DNA from: CAMLFJ01 sp035524955
Lineage (GTDB): Bacteria; Methylomirabilota; Methylomirabilia; Rokubacteriales; CSP1-6
DNA: 64,000 nucleotides
Reading direction: 5' to 3'
NCBI GenBank assembly: GCA_035524955.1
Contig: DATLFG010000097.1
Coordinates: 10,787-74,786, forward strand
Notes under the pieces: model-generated
Database searches by the model: none
Told to the model about the DNA's origin: nothing
What the model saw: the letters and a program-made list of their open reading frames with translations, nothing else
Translations under genes and position numbers: made by a program
In this document: in pieces, positions 52,705 to 62,589 of the stretch
Position numbering within the stretch: the stretch's first letter is position 1
Layout: each line of letters opens with the position of its first letter

Positions 52705-55056
52705 ATGCAAATCCGGGAGCTCCTCGACGAGCTCTTGACCTCGCTCGAGACCGGTCCGCTCATCACCGCCGTTCGCCACTTCGACGCCAGACCCGCCGTC
52801 TTCGCGCCGTTTCCGTCCTCGCTCGACCCCCGCATCGTGGAGGCGCTCAAGGCGCGCGGCGTCCAGCAGCTCTACTCGCATCAGGCCCGGGCCTTCGACA
52901 CGGTGGCCAAGGGCGAGCATCTCGTGGTGGTGACGCCCACCGCCTCCGGCAAGACCCTCTGCTACAACCTGCCCGTGCTCCAGGCGCTGGTGCAGCAGCC
53001 GGAGGCGCGGGTGCTCTACCTCTTCCCCACCAAGGCCCTCGCGCAGGATCAGCTCGCCGAGCTGATGGAGCTGGCGAAGTCGCTGCCCGACATGCGGATG
53101 TTCACGTACGACGGCGACACCCCGCAGGACGCGCGCCGCTCGGTGCGCGCGCGCGCCAACCTGGTGCTGACCAATCCCGACATGCTGCACTCGGGGATCC
53201 TGCCGCACCACACCAAGTGGGTGAATCTCTTCCAGAATCTCAAGTACGTCGTGATCGACGAGCTGCACGCCTACCGCGGCGTCTTCGGCAGCCACCTCGC
53301 CAACGTGCTGCGGCGCCTCAAGCGCATCTGCCGGCACTACGGGGCCACCCCGCAGTTCATCATGGCCTCCGCCACCATCGCCAACCCGGGCGACCTGGCC
53401 CAGCGGCTGACCGGGGAGACGGTGGTCGAGCTCGCCGAGAGCGGCGCGCCCACCGGCGAGAAGACCTTCATGGTCTACAACCCGCCGATGGTGAATCCCG
53501 AGCTCGGCATCCGGGCGCCCTACCTAGGCGAGGCATCGAAGCTCGCCACGCGGTTTCTCAGGAACAAGGTCGCCACCATCGTGTTCTGCCAGAGCCGGCT
53601 CTCGACCGAGGTGGTGCTGGCCTCGATCAAGAAGGGTGTCGAGGACAAGACGGGCGATTCCGGCATCGTGCGCGGCTATCGCGGCGGGTACCTGCCGCTT
53701 CGCCGGCGCGAGGTGGAGCAGGGGCTGCGCGCGGGCGAGGTGCTCGGGGTGGTGTCCACCAGCGCGCTCGAGCTGGGGATCGACATCGGGCATCTCGACG
53801 TCGCGGTGCTCGCGGGCTATCCGGGCACCATCGCCTCGATGTGGCAGCAGGCGGGCCGCGCGGGACGGCGCAGCGGGGAGTCCGGCGCGGTGATGGTGGC
53901 CACGAGCTCCCCGATGGACCAGTACCTGGCCGCGCATCCCGACTACCTCTTCGGGGCCTCGCCCGAGCACGCGCGGATCAATCCGGAGAACCCCTTCATC
54001 CTGATCAACCACGTCAAGTGCGCGGCCTTCGAGCTGCCGATCGGGGCGGAGGAGGCCTTCGGGGGCGACGTGTCGAGGCACCTGGCCGCGCTCGAGGACG
54101 AGGGCGTGCTCCACCGGGCGGGGGAGCGCTTCCACTGGAGCTCGGAGACCTACCCCGCCGATCACATCTCGCTGCGCACCGTCACCTCCGACAACTTCCT
54201 GGTGATCGACACCACCGCGCGCGACGCGGCCCAGGTGAAGCGCCGGCAGATCATCGCGGAGGTGGACTGGAAGAGCGCCTTCTCCATGATCTACCCGAAG
54301 GCGATCTACATGCTGGAGGGCGACCCCTTCGAGGTGCAGGAGCTCCACTACCGCGAGGACGAGGAGAAGGTCGCCTACGTCAAGCGGGTGGCGGTGGACT
54401 ACTTCACCGACGCGATCAGCGCCAAGGGCGTGTGGATTCTCCAGCGCCTTGGGCGCCAGGAGACGCCGGGACTGCTCGCCGAGCAGGGCGAGGTGCTGGT
54501 GGCCGAGAAGGTCGTCGGCTTCAAGAAGATCAAGATGGGCACGCTGGAGAACGTGGGCTCGGGCGAGGTGGAGCTGCCGCAACAGGAGATGCAGACCACG
54601 AGCGTCTGGCTCACGCTTCATCCGGGGTTGCTATCCCAGATCTCCCCGCGGCGCGACGACCTGGTGGACGGGCTCCGCGCCCTCACCCATCTCCTCCACA
54701 GCCTGGCCCCGATCTTCCTGCTCTGTGACATCCGCGATGTGGGAGCGTGGCTCGGCGACGGCTCGCCGTCCCAGGCCGGGCAGGTGGTGACGCGCGAGAC
54801 CATGCGGGCCCAGCTTCTCCAGGGCGAGACCTTCACGCCGACGATCTACCTCTACGACAACCAGCCCGGCGGTATCGGGCTGGCCGAGCGGATCTTCGAG
54901 GTCCTGCCGGAGCTGCTGGCCCGCGGGCTCGAGACGCTCGAGGCCTGCGGCTGCCGCAACGGCTGCCCGTCGTGCGTGGGGCCCGTGAACGAGGTGGGGC
55001 GTCAGGCCAAGCCGGTCGCGCTCGGGGTCCTCAAGCGCCTCGTGCCGCGGCGCTGA
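52705..55056 (+). CDS. mrfA: DEAD/DEAH-box DNA helicase MrfA-like (YprA family)
   Basis: 783 residues. Walker A T-P-T-A-S-G-K-T, D-E-L-H box, S-A-T-I (motif III), motif VI Q-Q-A-G-R-A-G-R-R, and a C-terminal DUF1998 zinc-binding part C-G-C-R-N-G-C-P-S-C, four cysteines needed in Bacillus MrfA. MrfA unwinds DNA in a UvrA-independent repair of mitomycin-type damage. Followed 13 nt later by the predicted nuclease MrfB. Confidence 0.92.
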   Translation: MQIRELLDELLTSLETGPLITAVRHFDARPAVFAPFPSSLDPRIVEALKARGVQQLYSHQARAFDTVAKGEHLVVVTPTASGKTLCYNLPVLQALVQQPEARVLYLFPTKALAQDQLAELMELAKSLPDMRMFTYDGDTPQDARRSVRARANLVLTNPDMLHSGILPHHTKWVNLFQNLKYVVIDELHAYRGVFGSHLANVLRRLKRICRHYGATPQFIMASATIANPGDLAQRLTGETVVELAESGAPTGEKTFMVYNPPMVNPELGIRAPYLGEASKLATRFLRNKVATIVFCQSRLSTEVVLASIKKGVEDKTGDSGIVRGYRGGYLPLRRREVEQGLRAGEVLGVVSTSALELGIDIGHLDVAVLAGYPGTIASMWQQAGRAGRRSGESGAVMVATSSPMDQYLAAHPDYLFGASPEHARINPENPFILINHVKCAAFELPIGAEEAFGGDVSRHLAALEDEGVLHRAGERFHWSSETYPADHISLRTVTSDNFLVIDTTARDAAQVKRRQIIAEVDWKSAFSMIYPKAIYMLEGDPFEVQELHYREDEEKVAYVKRVAVDYFTDAISAKGVWILQRLGRQETPGLLAEQGEVLVAEKVVGFKKIKMGTLENVGSGEVELPQQEMQTTSVWLTLHPGLLSQISPRRDDLVDGLRALTHLLHSLAPIFLLCDIRDVGAWLGDGSPSQAGQVVTRETMRAQLLQGETFTPTIYLYDNQPGGIGLAERIFEVLPELLARGLETLEACGCRNGCPSCVGPVNEVGRQAKPVALGVLKRLVPRR

Positions 55057-55069
55057 CCTCCCCCTCCTC

Positions 55070-56467
55070 GTGGCGCGCGATCTCACCGAGCTGACCCGCA
55101 TCATCCGCCGCATCGAGGCGAAGACGCGGACGTCATATTCGCTCGCCTCGCCTTCGGCTGCGGCTCGCCCTGCAGTCGATTCGCTCACCTCGCCTTTGGC
55201 TCGCCCTGCGCTGGAGGCCGTGCTCGACGGCGCCGTCGAGGAGACCGAGCGCGGGCGGCTCCTGGTGGTGCGCCGCCGGTTCCCGGTGGACCACCGCCAC
55301 GGCGCACAGCCGCTGCTGGCCGCGCGCGAGGCCACGCCGGCCGCGCTCGCCCTGCTGAGCCGCGGCGGTGAGCCGATCACCGAGGGGCGCCGCCTGCTCT
55401 ACCTCGACACCGAGACCACCGGGCTCGCGGGAGGGACCGGCACCTACGCGTTCCTGGTCGGCGTCGGCTTCTTCGACGGCGACGAGTTCGAGGTGCGCCA
55501 GTTCTTCATGCGAGACCTCGATGAGGAGCCGGCGCTGCTGACCGTCCTGGAGGAGACCTTCCGGCAGTTCGACGGGTTCGTCACCTACAACGGGGCCGGC
55601 TTCGACCTGCCGCTCCTCGAGACGCGCTTCGTGCTCGGCCGCCGCCGCTTTCCCGCGGACGTCTTCCACGTGGACCTGCTCGGCCCGGCGCGGCGGCTCT
55701 GGAGCGCGCGCCTGGCCGATTGCCGGCTCGGGACGGTCGAGCAGGACGTGCTGGGCTTTCTCAGACACGACGACCTGCCGGGCGCGCTGATCCCTACCGT
55801 GTACTTCGAGTACCTGCGGCGCAAGCGACCGGACGGGCTGCCGCGGGTGTTCGAGCATAACCGGCACGACATCCTCTCGCTGGCCGCGCTCACCGGCTGG
55901 GTCGCGGACGCGGTGGCGCGCGCGCCGCATCCCGAGCTCGATCCGGAAGCGCTGGCCGGTCTCGGCCGGATGCTCGAGGGCGCGGATCCGGAGCGGAGCG
56001 TGGCGTGCTACCGCCTGGCGCTCGACACGGGCCTGCCGACGCCCTCGCGCGAGCGGCTGCTGCTGCGGCTCGCCCACCGCGAGAAACGCCTGGCGCGCTG
56101 GGACGAGGCGCGCGCGCTCTGGGAAGCGGCGGCCCGCTCGCCCCGCGAGTTCGATCCGCGACCGTGGGAGGAGATCGCCAAGGTCCACGAGCATCGCCGG
56201 CGTGATCTGTCGGCGGCGCGGGAGGTCGTGGAGCGAGCCCTGGCGCTCGCCCGGCGGCACCGCGCCTCCGCGCGCGTGCAGGCCGCCTTCGAGCACCGCC
56301 TGGAGCGGCTGGGCCGCCGCCTCGCGGTGCCTCCCCGGGGGGCCTCTGTTCGAGCGCCGGCTTTGCCGGCGCAGCCTGTTCCGGGGGAGGTTCGGAGGGG
56401 GCCCCCTCTGGGACTGCAAGCGGGGCCCCCTCCGACGAGTTTCAACGGCGCTCGGCAGCCAGCCTGA
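55070..56467 (+). CDS. mrfB: MrfB-like DEDD exonuclease with repeat-derived termini
   Basis: 465 residues from the GTG at 55070. DEDD core: D-T-E-T-T-G (113-118), Y-N-G-A-G-F-D-L-P (173-181), H-N-R-H-D-I-L-S (263-270). Then TPR-like helices. Residues about 24-48 are encoded by a family C repeat (55136-55210), and the last ~37 residues by a family D repeat (56350-56439), so both ends were altered by insertion. Partner of MrfA in DNA crosslink repair in Bacillus. Its 3' end overlaps the convergent LysE gene by 26 nt. Confidence 0.88.
   Translation: MARDLTELTRIIRRIEAKTRTSYSLASPSAAARPAVDSLTSPLARPALEAVLDGAVEETERGRLLVVRRRFPVDHRHGAQPLLAAREATPAALALLSRGGEPITEGRRLLYLDTETTGLAGGTGTYAFLVGVGFFDGDEFEVRQFFMRDLDEEPALLTVLEETFRQFDGFVTYNGAGFDLPLLETRFVLGRRRFPADVFHVDLLGPARRLWSARLADCRLGTVEQDVLGFLRHDDLPGALIPTVYFEYLRRKRPDGLPRVFEHNRHDILSLAALTGWVADAVARAPHPELDPEALAGLGRMLEGADPERSVACYRLALDTGLPTPSRERLLLRLAHREKRLARWDEARALWEAAARSPREFDPRPWEEIAKVHEHRRRDLSAAREVVERALALARRHRASARVQAAFEHRLERLGRRLAVPPRGASVRAPALPAQPVPGEVRRGPPLGLQAGPPPTSFNGARQPA
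55136..55210. repeat. family C repeat in-frame in mrfB
   Basis: ATTCGCTCGCCTCGCCTTC...GGCTCGCCCTGC matches the repeats in mutS2 and 32551-32640 (one unit changed). It encodes a short Ala/Pro/Ser-rich loop before the catalytic domain. Confidence 0.8.
56350..56439. repeat. dispersed repeat family D, copy 2, encoding the MrfB C-terminus
   Basis: CGAGCGCCGGCTTTGCCGGC, then CCGGGGGAGGTTCGGAGGGG and a CCCC/GGGG hairpin, like 3931-4010. It bridges the convergent mrfB and LysE stops and may double as a terminator. Confidence 0.75.
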
Positions 56468-57080
56468 CCCCGAGCGCGATCAGCACCGCCCCGCTCGCGC
56501 CTTCGAGCCGGGCCCGCCAGAGCCAGCTCCCCACCAGCGGGCGGAGGCGCACGAGCGAGAGCGACAGCAGCGAGAGCCAGACGACGCCGATGCCGACGTG
56601 CAGCCCGCCCAGGAGGAGCGACCGCGCGAGCACCGGATCATCCGGCCGGATGAACTGGGGCAGGAACGCCAGGTAGAAGAGCCCCACCTTCGGGTTCAGC
56701 ACGTTGGTGAGCAGTCCCTCCAGGAAGGACCGGAGTCGCCGGGAGCCCGACCGCTTCCGGTCCTCTGCCGTGGCGGCCGGGGTCACGTCGTCGGCCCGCC
56801 ACCAGCCGCGGAGCGACTGGATGCCCAGGATGACGAGGTAGGCCGCCCCGCCCCACTTGAGCGCGCGGAAGGCTTCCGCCGAGCGGACCAGGATGAGCGA
56901 GACGCCGACCGCAGAGAGCACGGCGTGGACGACGCAGCCGCACGCGATGCCCGAGATGGTCGCGAGCCCGGCCGTCCGGCCGCGCCCGAGGACGTTGCGC
57001 GCCACGAGCAGGGTGTCCGTGCCCGGGGTTACCGCGAGCAGGGTCGCCACCAGCAGGAAGGCCCAGAGCTGGGGGTCCAT
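56442..57080 (-). CDS. LysE/RhtB family amino-acid exporter
   Basis: 212 residues. Five to six membrane helices; N-terminal signature T-L-L-A-V-T-P-G-T-D-T-L, K-W-G-G-A-A-Y-L-V-I-L-G-I, and L-L-T-N-V-L-N-P-K-V-G-L-F-Y-L-A-F-L-P-Q-F-I. Typical length. Exports an amino acid or homoserine lactone; substrate unknown. Confidence 0.93.
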   Translation of the reverse strand: MDPQLWAFLLVATLLAVTPGTDTLLVARNVLGRGRTAGLATISGIACGCVVHAVLSAVGVSLILVRSAEAFRALKWGGAAYLVILGIQSLRGWWRADDVTPAATAEDRKRSGSRRLRSFLEGLLTNVLNPKVGLFYLAFLPQFIRPDDPVLARSLLLGGLHVGIGVVWLSLLSLSLVRLRPLVGSWLWRARLEGASGAVLIALGVRLAAERR

Positions 57081-57119
57081 GGCCGCGATTGTAGCCGACC
57101 CTGCTCCCGTCTTTTAGGT

Positions 57120-57155
57120 TTGACACACCTGGAAGGTTAGGGTAGCCTCACTCTC
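57120..57155 (+). promoter_or_regulatory. promoter of fbpAB with an IdeR/DtxR-like box over the -10
   Basis: TTGACA (57120-57125), 17-nt spacer and TAGCCT (57143-57148). TTAGGGTAGCCTCACTCTC (57137-57155) matches 12 of 19 positions of the IdeR/DtxR consensus, strongest in the left half, and covers the -10. Iron-dependent repression of an iron-uptake operon would make sense, but the match is partial. Confidence 0.4.
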
Positions 57156-57192
57156 TGGTCACCACCATGAGCACGGCGAGGGAGAGACGACC

Positions 57193-58215
57193 ATGACGAC
57201 ACGGCAGACGAGACGAGGCGGGGCCCGCATCCTGGCGATGGCGCTCGGCCTGGTCGCCGGCAGCGTGGCCGCCACCGGCGAGAGCGCGGAAGTGATGGTC
57301 TACTCGGCGCGCGCGCACTACGGGCAGGAGCCGGCGATGGAGGCCTTCACCCGGAAGACCGGCATCGTCGTCCGGAGCTTCGGCGGGGAGTCCGGCCCGC
57401 TCTTCGAGCGCCTGAAGGCCGAGGGCGACAAGACGCCCGCCGACGTGCTGATCAGCGTGGACGCCGGCAATCTCTGGAACGCGGCGCGCGCGGGGCTGCT
57501 CGCCAAGGTGGACTCGCCCGAGATCCAGGCCAATATCCCCGCGCATCTGCGCGATCCGGAGAGCCGGTGGGTCGGGCTCACGGTGCGCGCCCGCACCATC
57601 ATGTACAACACCCGGAAGGTGAAGCCGGAGGAGCTGTCCACCTACGAGGCCCTCGCCGATCCCAAGTGGAAGGGCCGGCTCTGCCTCCGTCCGTCGACTC
57701 ACATCTACAACCAGTCGCTGATCGCGACCATGATCAAGCGGCACGGGGTGGCCAAGGCCGAGAGCATCGTGAAGGGCTGGGTCGCCAACAATCCGACCCT
57801 GATCAACGGCGACACCAAGGTGCTGGAGGCGGTCGCGGCCGGGCAGTGCGACGTGGCCCTGACCAACACCTACTACCTCGGGCGGATCCTCGTCAAGGAC
57901 GCGACCTTCCCGGTGGCCGCCTTCTGGGCCAACCAGCAGACGACCGGGACGCACGTGAACATCTCGGGGGCGGGCGTCACCACCCACGCCAAGAACCGCG
58001 CCGAGGCGATCAAGCTGATCGAGTTCCTCACGAGCCCCGAGGCCCAGCAGATGTTCGCCGACTCCAACTTCGAGTACCCCGCCAACCCGCAGGCCGGCGT
58101 GAATCCGCTCATCGCCAAGTGGGGCAAGTTCAAGCAGGACGACACCAATATCGCGGCGGCCGGCGAGTTCCAGGCGGCCGCGACGAGGCTGGCGGATCGG
58201 GCGGGCTACAAGTAG
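57193..58215 (+). CDS. fbpA: Fe(3+) ABC transporter substrate-binding protein
   Basis: 340 residues with a cleavable signal (R-I-L-A-M-A-L-G-L-V-A-G-S-V-A-A). Mature part begins E-V-M-V-Y-S-A-R-A-H-Y-G, the opening of the FbpA/FutA family; Y-N in I-M-Y-N-T-R-K-V and the paired Tyr in N-T-Y-Y-L-G are typical ferric-ion ligands. Periplasmic binder that delivers iron to the permease encoded next. GAGGGAGAG ribosome-binding site. Confidence 0.93.
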   Translation: MTTRQTRRGGARILAMALGLVAGSVAATGESAEVMVYSARAHYGQEPAMEAFTRKTGIVVRSFGGESGPLFERLKAEGDKTPADVLISVDAGNLWNAARAGLLAKVDSPEIQANIPAHLRDPESRWVGLTVRARTIMYNTRKVKPEELSTYEALADPKWKGRLCLRPSTHIYNQSLIATMIKRHGVAKAESIVKGWVANNPTLINGDTKVLEAVAAGQCDVALTNTYYLGRILVKDATFPVAAFWANQQTTGTHVNISGAGVTTHAKNRAEAIKLIEFLTSPEAQQMFADSNFEYPANPQAGVNPLIAKWGKFKQDDTNIAAAGEFQAAATRLADRAGYK

Positions 58216-58222
58216 GCCCGCG

Positions 58223-59875
58223 GTGGCGGTCGGGCCCGTGGGCCGCGTGCTCGCGGTGCGGCCGGCGGCGCCGTCCCTCTGGACCTGGCTGGCGGTGGGC
58301 ATCACCGCGGTGCTCGCGGTGCCCATCGTGGCGGTGGTCGCCTCCCTCGCGTTTCCCGCGGGCGACGTGTGGCTCCATCTCTGGCGCACCCAGCTCCTCG
58401 AGCTGGTAGGCAACACCCTGCTGCTGCTGGCCGGGGTCGGTGCGGGCACCCTGGTGGTGGGGGGCGGGCTCGCCTGGCTCGTCGTGCACCATCGCTTCCC
58501 CGGGCGCGGCGTGCTCGAGTGGGCGCTGATCCTGCCGCTGGCCGTGCCGGCCTACGTGATCGGCTTCGCGTTCGTCGGCCTGTTCGAGTACGCGGGGCCG
58601 CTCCAGGGCGAGCTGCGCCGCTGGCTCGGCCCCGGGGCGCGGCTGCCCGAGATCCGCTCCTACGCGGGTGTCGTGGTCATGATGACGCTGGTCTTCTATC
58701 CCTACGTGTACCTCCTGGCGCGCGTGGCCTTCCGCGAGCAGGGCGCCGCCTCCTTGGAAATCGCCCGCATGCTGGGACGCTCGCGCGCCCGGGCATTCCT
58801 CCGCATCACGGTGCCCATGGCGCGCCCGGCCCTGGTGGCGGGGGTGGCGCTCGCGATGATGGAGGCGCTCGCCGACTTCGGCACCGTCGCCACCTTCGGC
58901 TACCGCACCCTCACCGAGGCGATCTACCGGGTGTGGTACGGGATGTTCGACCGCCTCGCGGCCACGCAGCTGGCGAGTGTGCTGCTCCTCTTCGCGGCGG
59001 GCCTGCTCCTGCTCGAGCGGCACTCGCGCGGCCGCGCCCGCTTCACCCAGACCGGGCGGCGCGGGCCGGTGGTGGAGCCGGTGCGCCTCGCGGGCTGGCG
59101 GGCCGCCGGCGCGACGGGCGTCTGCGTGGGCGTGCTCGCGTTCGCGTTCCTGCTCCCGGTGGGTCAGCTCGCGTGGTGGGCCATCGCCGCGCTCCGAGCG
59201 GGGCAGGTGGCACCGGACTTCTTCGCGCTGCTCTGGCACACCTGCGCGCTCGCGGGCACCACCGCCGTGGTGGGCTCCCTGCTCGCGGTGGTGCTGGCCT
59301 ACGCGGGCCGGCTGCACGGCACCGCCACCGTGCGTGGGGCGGCCCAGCTGGCCTCGATGGGCTACGCCCTGCCGGGCGCGGTGATCGCGGTGGGGGTCCT
59401 GCTCCCGCTCGCCTGGGCCGACCACGCGCTGGTGCCCTGGCTCGAGCGCGCGCTCGGCCGGCCCCTCGGGCTGCTACTGACCGGGTCCGCGGCCGGTCTC
59501 GTCCTCGCGTACGTGGTGCGCTTCCTCGCGGTCGGCCTGCAGACGGTGGAGGCGAGCCTCGGCAAGATCCCGCCGAGCCTCGACGACGCCGCCCGGGTCC
59601 TGGGCGCCCGGGCGGGATCTGCGCTCCGCCGCGTGCATCTGCCGCTGATCCGCGGCGGGCTGCTCACTGCCGTCGTGCTCGTCTTCGTCGAGACGATGAA
59701 GGAGATGCCGGCCACCCTGCTGCTCCGCCCCTTCGGGCTCAACACGCTGGCGGTGGAGATCTGGGAGCGCACCGCCGAGTCGATGTGGCACGAAGCGGCG
59801 GTGCCCGCCCTGACGCTGGTCACGGTGGGGTTGCTGCCGGTGATCCTGCTGATCCGGCTGACCTCTCGGCGGTAA
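58223..59875 (+). CDS. fbpB: Fe(3+) ABC transporter permease (FbpB-like, fused two-domain)
   Basis: 550 residues with two permease halves, about twelve membrane helices. EAA loops: L-E-I-A-R-M-L-G-R-S-R-A-R-A-F-L-R-I-T-V-P and L-D-D-A-A-R-V-L-G-A-R-A-G-S-A-L. Starts with a GTG eight bases after fbpA. Transports ferric ion into the cytoplasm. Confidence 0.94.
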   Translation: MAVGPVGRVLAVRPAAPSLWTWLAVGITAVLAVPIVAVVASLAFPAGDVWLHLWRTQLLELVGNTLLLLAGVGAGTLVVGGGLAWLVVHHRFPGRGVLEWALILPLAVPAYVIGFAFVGLFEYAGPLQGELRRWLGPGARLPEIRSYAGVVVMMTLVFYPYVYLLARVAFREQGAASLEIARMLGRSRARAFLRITVPMARPALVAGVALAMMEALADFGTVATFGYRTLTEAIYRVWYGMFDRLAATQLASVLLLFAAGLLLLERHSRGRARFTQTGRRGPVVEPVRLAGWRAAGATGVCVGVLAFAFLLPVGQLAWWAIAALRAGQVAPDFFALLWHTCALAGTTAVVGSLLAVVLAYAGRLHGTATVRGAAQLASMGYALPGAVIAVGVLLPLAWADHALVPWLERALGRPLGLLLTGSAAGLVLAYVVRFLAVGLQTVEASLGKIPPSLDDAARVLGARAGSALRRVHLPLIRGGLLTAVVLVFVETMKEMPATLLLRPFGLNTLAVEIWERTAESMWHEAAVPALTLVTVGLLPVILLIRLTSRR

Positions 59876-59908
59876 CGGTCCCTTTTCTGTGAACCACCCC
59901 TCACCCTG

Positions 59909-59929
59909 CCTCTCCCCTGAGGGGAGAGG
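59909..59929. terminator. family A hairpin between convergent fbpB and fbpC
   Basis: CCTCTCCCC (59909-59917), TGA loop, GGGGAGAGG (59921-59929): 9-bp perfect stem, followed by GGAATACTCTTCC. It lies between the stops of fbpB (+) and fbpC (-). Confidence 0.65.
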
Positions 59930-59961
59930 GGAATACTCTTCCTCCTTGATGGTTGATGTCG

Positions 59962-60003
59962 CTTCGAGCGCGGGCTGCGCCCGCGCAACTTGGATTCGGG
60001 GCG

Positions 60004-60020
<17 letters not shown>
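59962..60020. repeat. degenerate repeat with family D similarity at the fbpC 3' end
   Basis: CTTCGAGCGCGGGCTGCGCC and CAGCCCCCCTCCGAG resemble parts of family D; the fbpC stop (60004-60006) lies inside it. Confidence 0.45.
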
Positions 60021-61041
<1,021 letters not shown>

Positions 61042-61043
61042 GG

Positions 61044-62039
61044 CTAGGCGCGCTTGAGGACCTCGGGATTCACCGGCGTCGGCGGGGTCTTGCCCTCCAG
61101 CACGGCCAGGCAGTTCTCGACCGCGAGCGTCGCCATGTTGAGCCGCGTCTCGTGCGAGGCACTGGCGATGTGGGGAGCCAGCACCACGTTGGGCAGCCCG
61201 ATGAGCCCCGGGTGCACCGTCGGCTCCTCCTCGAAGACATCGAGGCCCGCGCCCGCGATCCGGCCCTCGGTGAGGGCCAGGACCAGCGCCGCCTCGTCCA
61301 CCACCGGACCCCGCGCGGCATTGATGAGGTACGCGGTCTTCTTCATGGTTCGCAGCGAGTCGGCGTTGATCAGGTGGCGGGTCTCGGGGATGAGGGGGGT
61401 GTGCAGGGTCACGAAGTCGGACTCGCGCAGCAGGGTGGCCAGGTCGACGCGGGTGGCGTTGAGCTCGCGCTCGGTGCCGGGATCGGCGGGCACCGCGTCC
61501 TGGTACAGCACGCGCATACCGAAGCCCAGGGCGCGCCGGGCCATGGCGCGGCCGATGCGGCCGAAGCCCACCACGCCGAGCGTCTTGCCGTGGACGTCTC
61601 CGCCCTGCAGGAGCATGTACTCCCACTGACGGAAGCGGCCCTCGCGCGTGTAACGGTCGGCCTCGACCAGCCGGCGGGCCGCGGCCATGAGCAGGGTCCA
61701 GGCGAAGTCGGCGGTGGTATCGGTGAGCACGTCGGGCGTGTTGGTGACCACGACGCCGCGGCGCGTGCAGGCCGCGACGTCGACGTTGTTGTAGCCCACC
61801 GCCACGTTCGAGACGACCCGCAGGCCCGGCCGGGCCGCGAGCAGGGCCTCGTCGATCACCTCGCTGATCACGCAGATGAGGCCTTGCTTGCCAGTCAGGC
61901 GCTCGAGCAGCTCCGCCCGCGGCATCGGCGCGTCCTTGGCGTAGGCGTCCACCTCGGCCCGGCTGCGCGCGAGCTGGACGGCGGCTTCTGGTAGCTGACG
62001 GGAGATCAGAACCGCGGGTCTACCGGCGTCGGCCGCCAT
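61044..62039 (-). CDS. D-2-hydroxyacid dehydrogenase (glyoxylate/hydroxypyruvate reductase type)
   Basis: 331 residues. NAD-binding G-V-V-G-F-G-R-I-G, catalytic Arg in I-N-A-A-R-G-P-V-V-D, Glu in D-V-F-E-E-E-P, His in L-A-P-H-I-A-S-A-S-H. This order is typical of glyoxylate reductase GyaR. It sits upstream of fbpC in the same direction; the link may be incidental. Confidence 0.92.
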   Translation of the reverse strand: MAADAGRPAVLISRQLPEAAVQLARSRAEVDAYAKDAPMPRAELLERLTGKQGLICVISEVIDEALLAARPGLRVVSNVAVGYNNVDVAACTRRGVVVTNTPDVLTDTTADFAWTLLMAAARRLVEADRYTREGRFRQWEYMLLQGGDVHGKTLGVVGFGRIGRAMARRALGFGMRVLYQDAVPADPGTERELNATRVDLATLLRESDFVTLHTPLIPETRHLINADSLRTMKKTAYLINAARGPVVDEAALVLALTEGRIAGAGLDVFEEEPTVHPGLIGLPNVVLAPHIASASHETRLNMATLAVENCLAVLEGKTPPTPVNPEVLKRA

Positions 62040-62083
62040 GGCTCAACCTTTCCAAGGCACTTATTCTTAAGGACATTTTTGAT

Positions 62084-62111
62084 TTGACATCCCCGGGAGC
62101 ACTGCTATATT
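62084..62111 (+). promoter_or_regulatory. sigma-70 promoter of groESL
   Basis: TTGACA (62084-62089), 16-nt spacer, TATATT (62106-62111). The -10 overlaps the first bases of the CIRCE operator, so HrcA binding should block polymerase. Confidence 0.85.
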
Positions 62112-62136
62112 AGCACTCGGCTTGGTTGAGTGCTAA
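62110..62136 (+). promoter_or_regulatory. CIRCE operator (HrcA site) upstream of groES
   Basis: TTAGCACTC-N9-GAGTGCTAA, a perfect match to the CIRCE consensus with the normal nine-base spacer. HrcA repressor binds here at normal temperature; heat titrates HrcA by misfolded protein and GroEL. The rest of the gap to groES holds only the ribosome-binding site. Confidence 0.97.
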
Positions 62137-62196
62137 GCCCTGCAGCGGGTCCAACCCGCAAGGCCCAACATCTTACTATCGGGAGGCGCGTTGACT

Positions 62197-62484
62197 ATGA
62201 AGATTCGTCCGTTGCATGACCGAATTCTCGTGAAGCGCGAGGAGGAGAAGGAGGTCAAGAAGGGCGGGATCATCATCCCGGACACCGCGAAGGAGAAGCC
62301 CCAGGAGGGGAAGGTCGTCGCGGTCGGGGGCGGGAAGGTGAACGAGGACGGCAAGAAGATCCCCCTGGACGTGAAGGCCGGCGACAAGATCCTCTTCGGC
62401 AAGTACTCGGGCTCCGAGGTCAAGCTGGACGACGAGGAGTATCTGATCCTCCGTGAAGAGGACGTGCTCGCGATCATCGAATAG
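62197..62484 (+). CDS. groES: co-chaperonin GroES
   Basis: 95 residues starting M-K-I-R-P-L-H-D-R-I-L-V-K-R, the classic GroES opening, with the mobile loop K-K-G-G-I-I-I-P-D-T-A-K-E-K-P and the G-D-K-I-L-F-G-K-Y-S-G-S-E-V sequence. The ATG is at 62197; GGGAGG lies ten bases upstream, with a TTG in frame at 62191 that could also be used. Caps the GroEL ring during folding. Confidence 0.98.
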   Translation: MKIRPLHDRILVKREEEKEVKKGGIIIPDTAKEKPQEGKVVAVGGGKVNEDGKKIPLDVKAGDKILFGKYSGSEVKLDDEEYLILREEDVLAIIE

Positions 62485-62589
62485 CGGCCTCGGAGAGCGG
62501 CAGCCCCGGAGCGTGGACGAGCAACCCAAACGAACCCGGTCGAGCCCTCGGAGGCGCGGCCAATTCCATCGAATCGGAGGAGAACCAGC

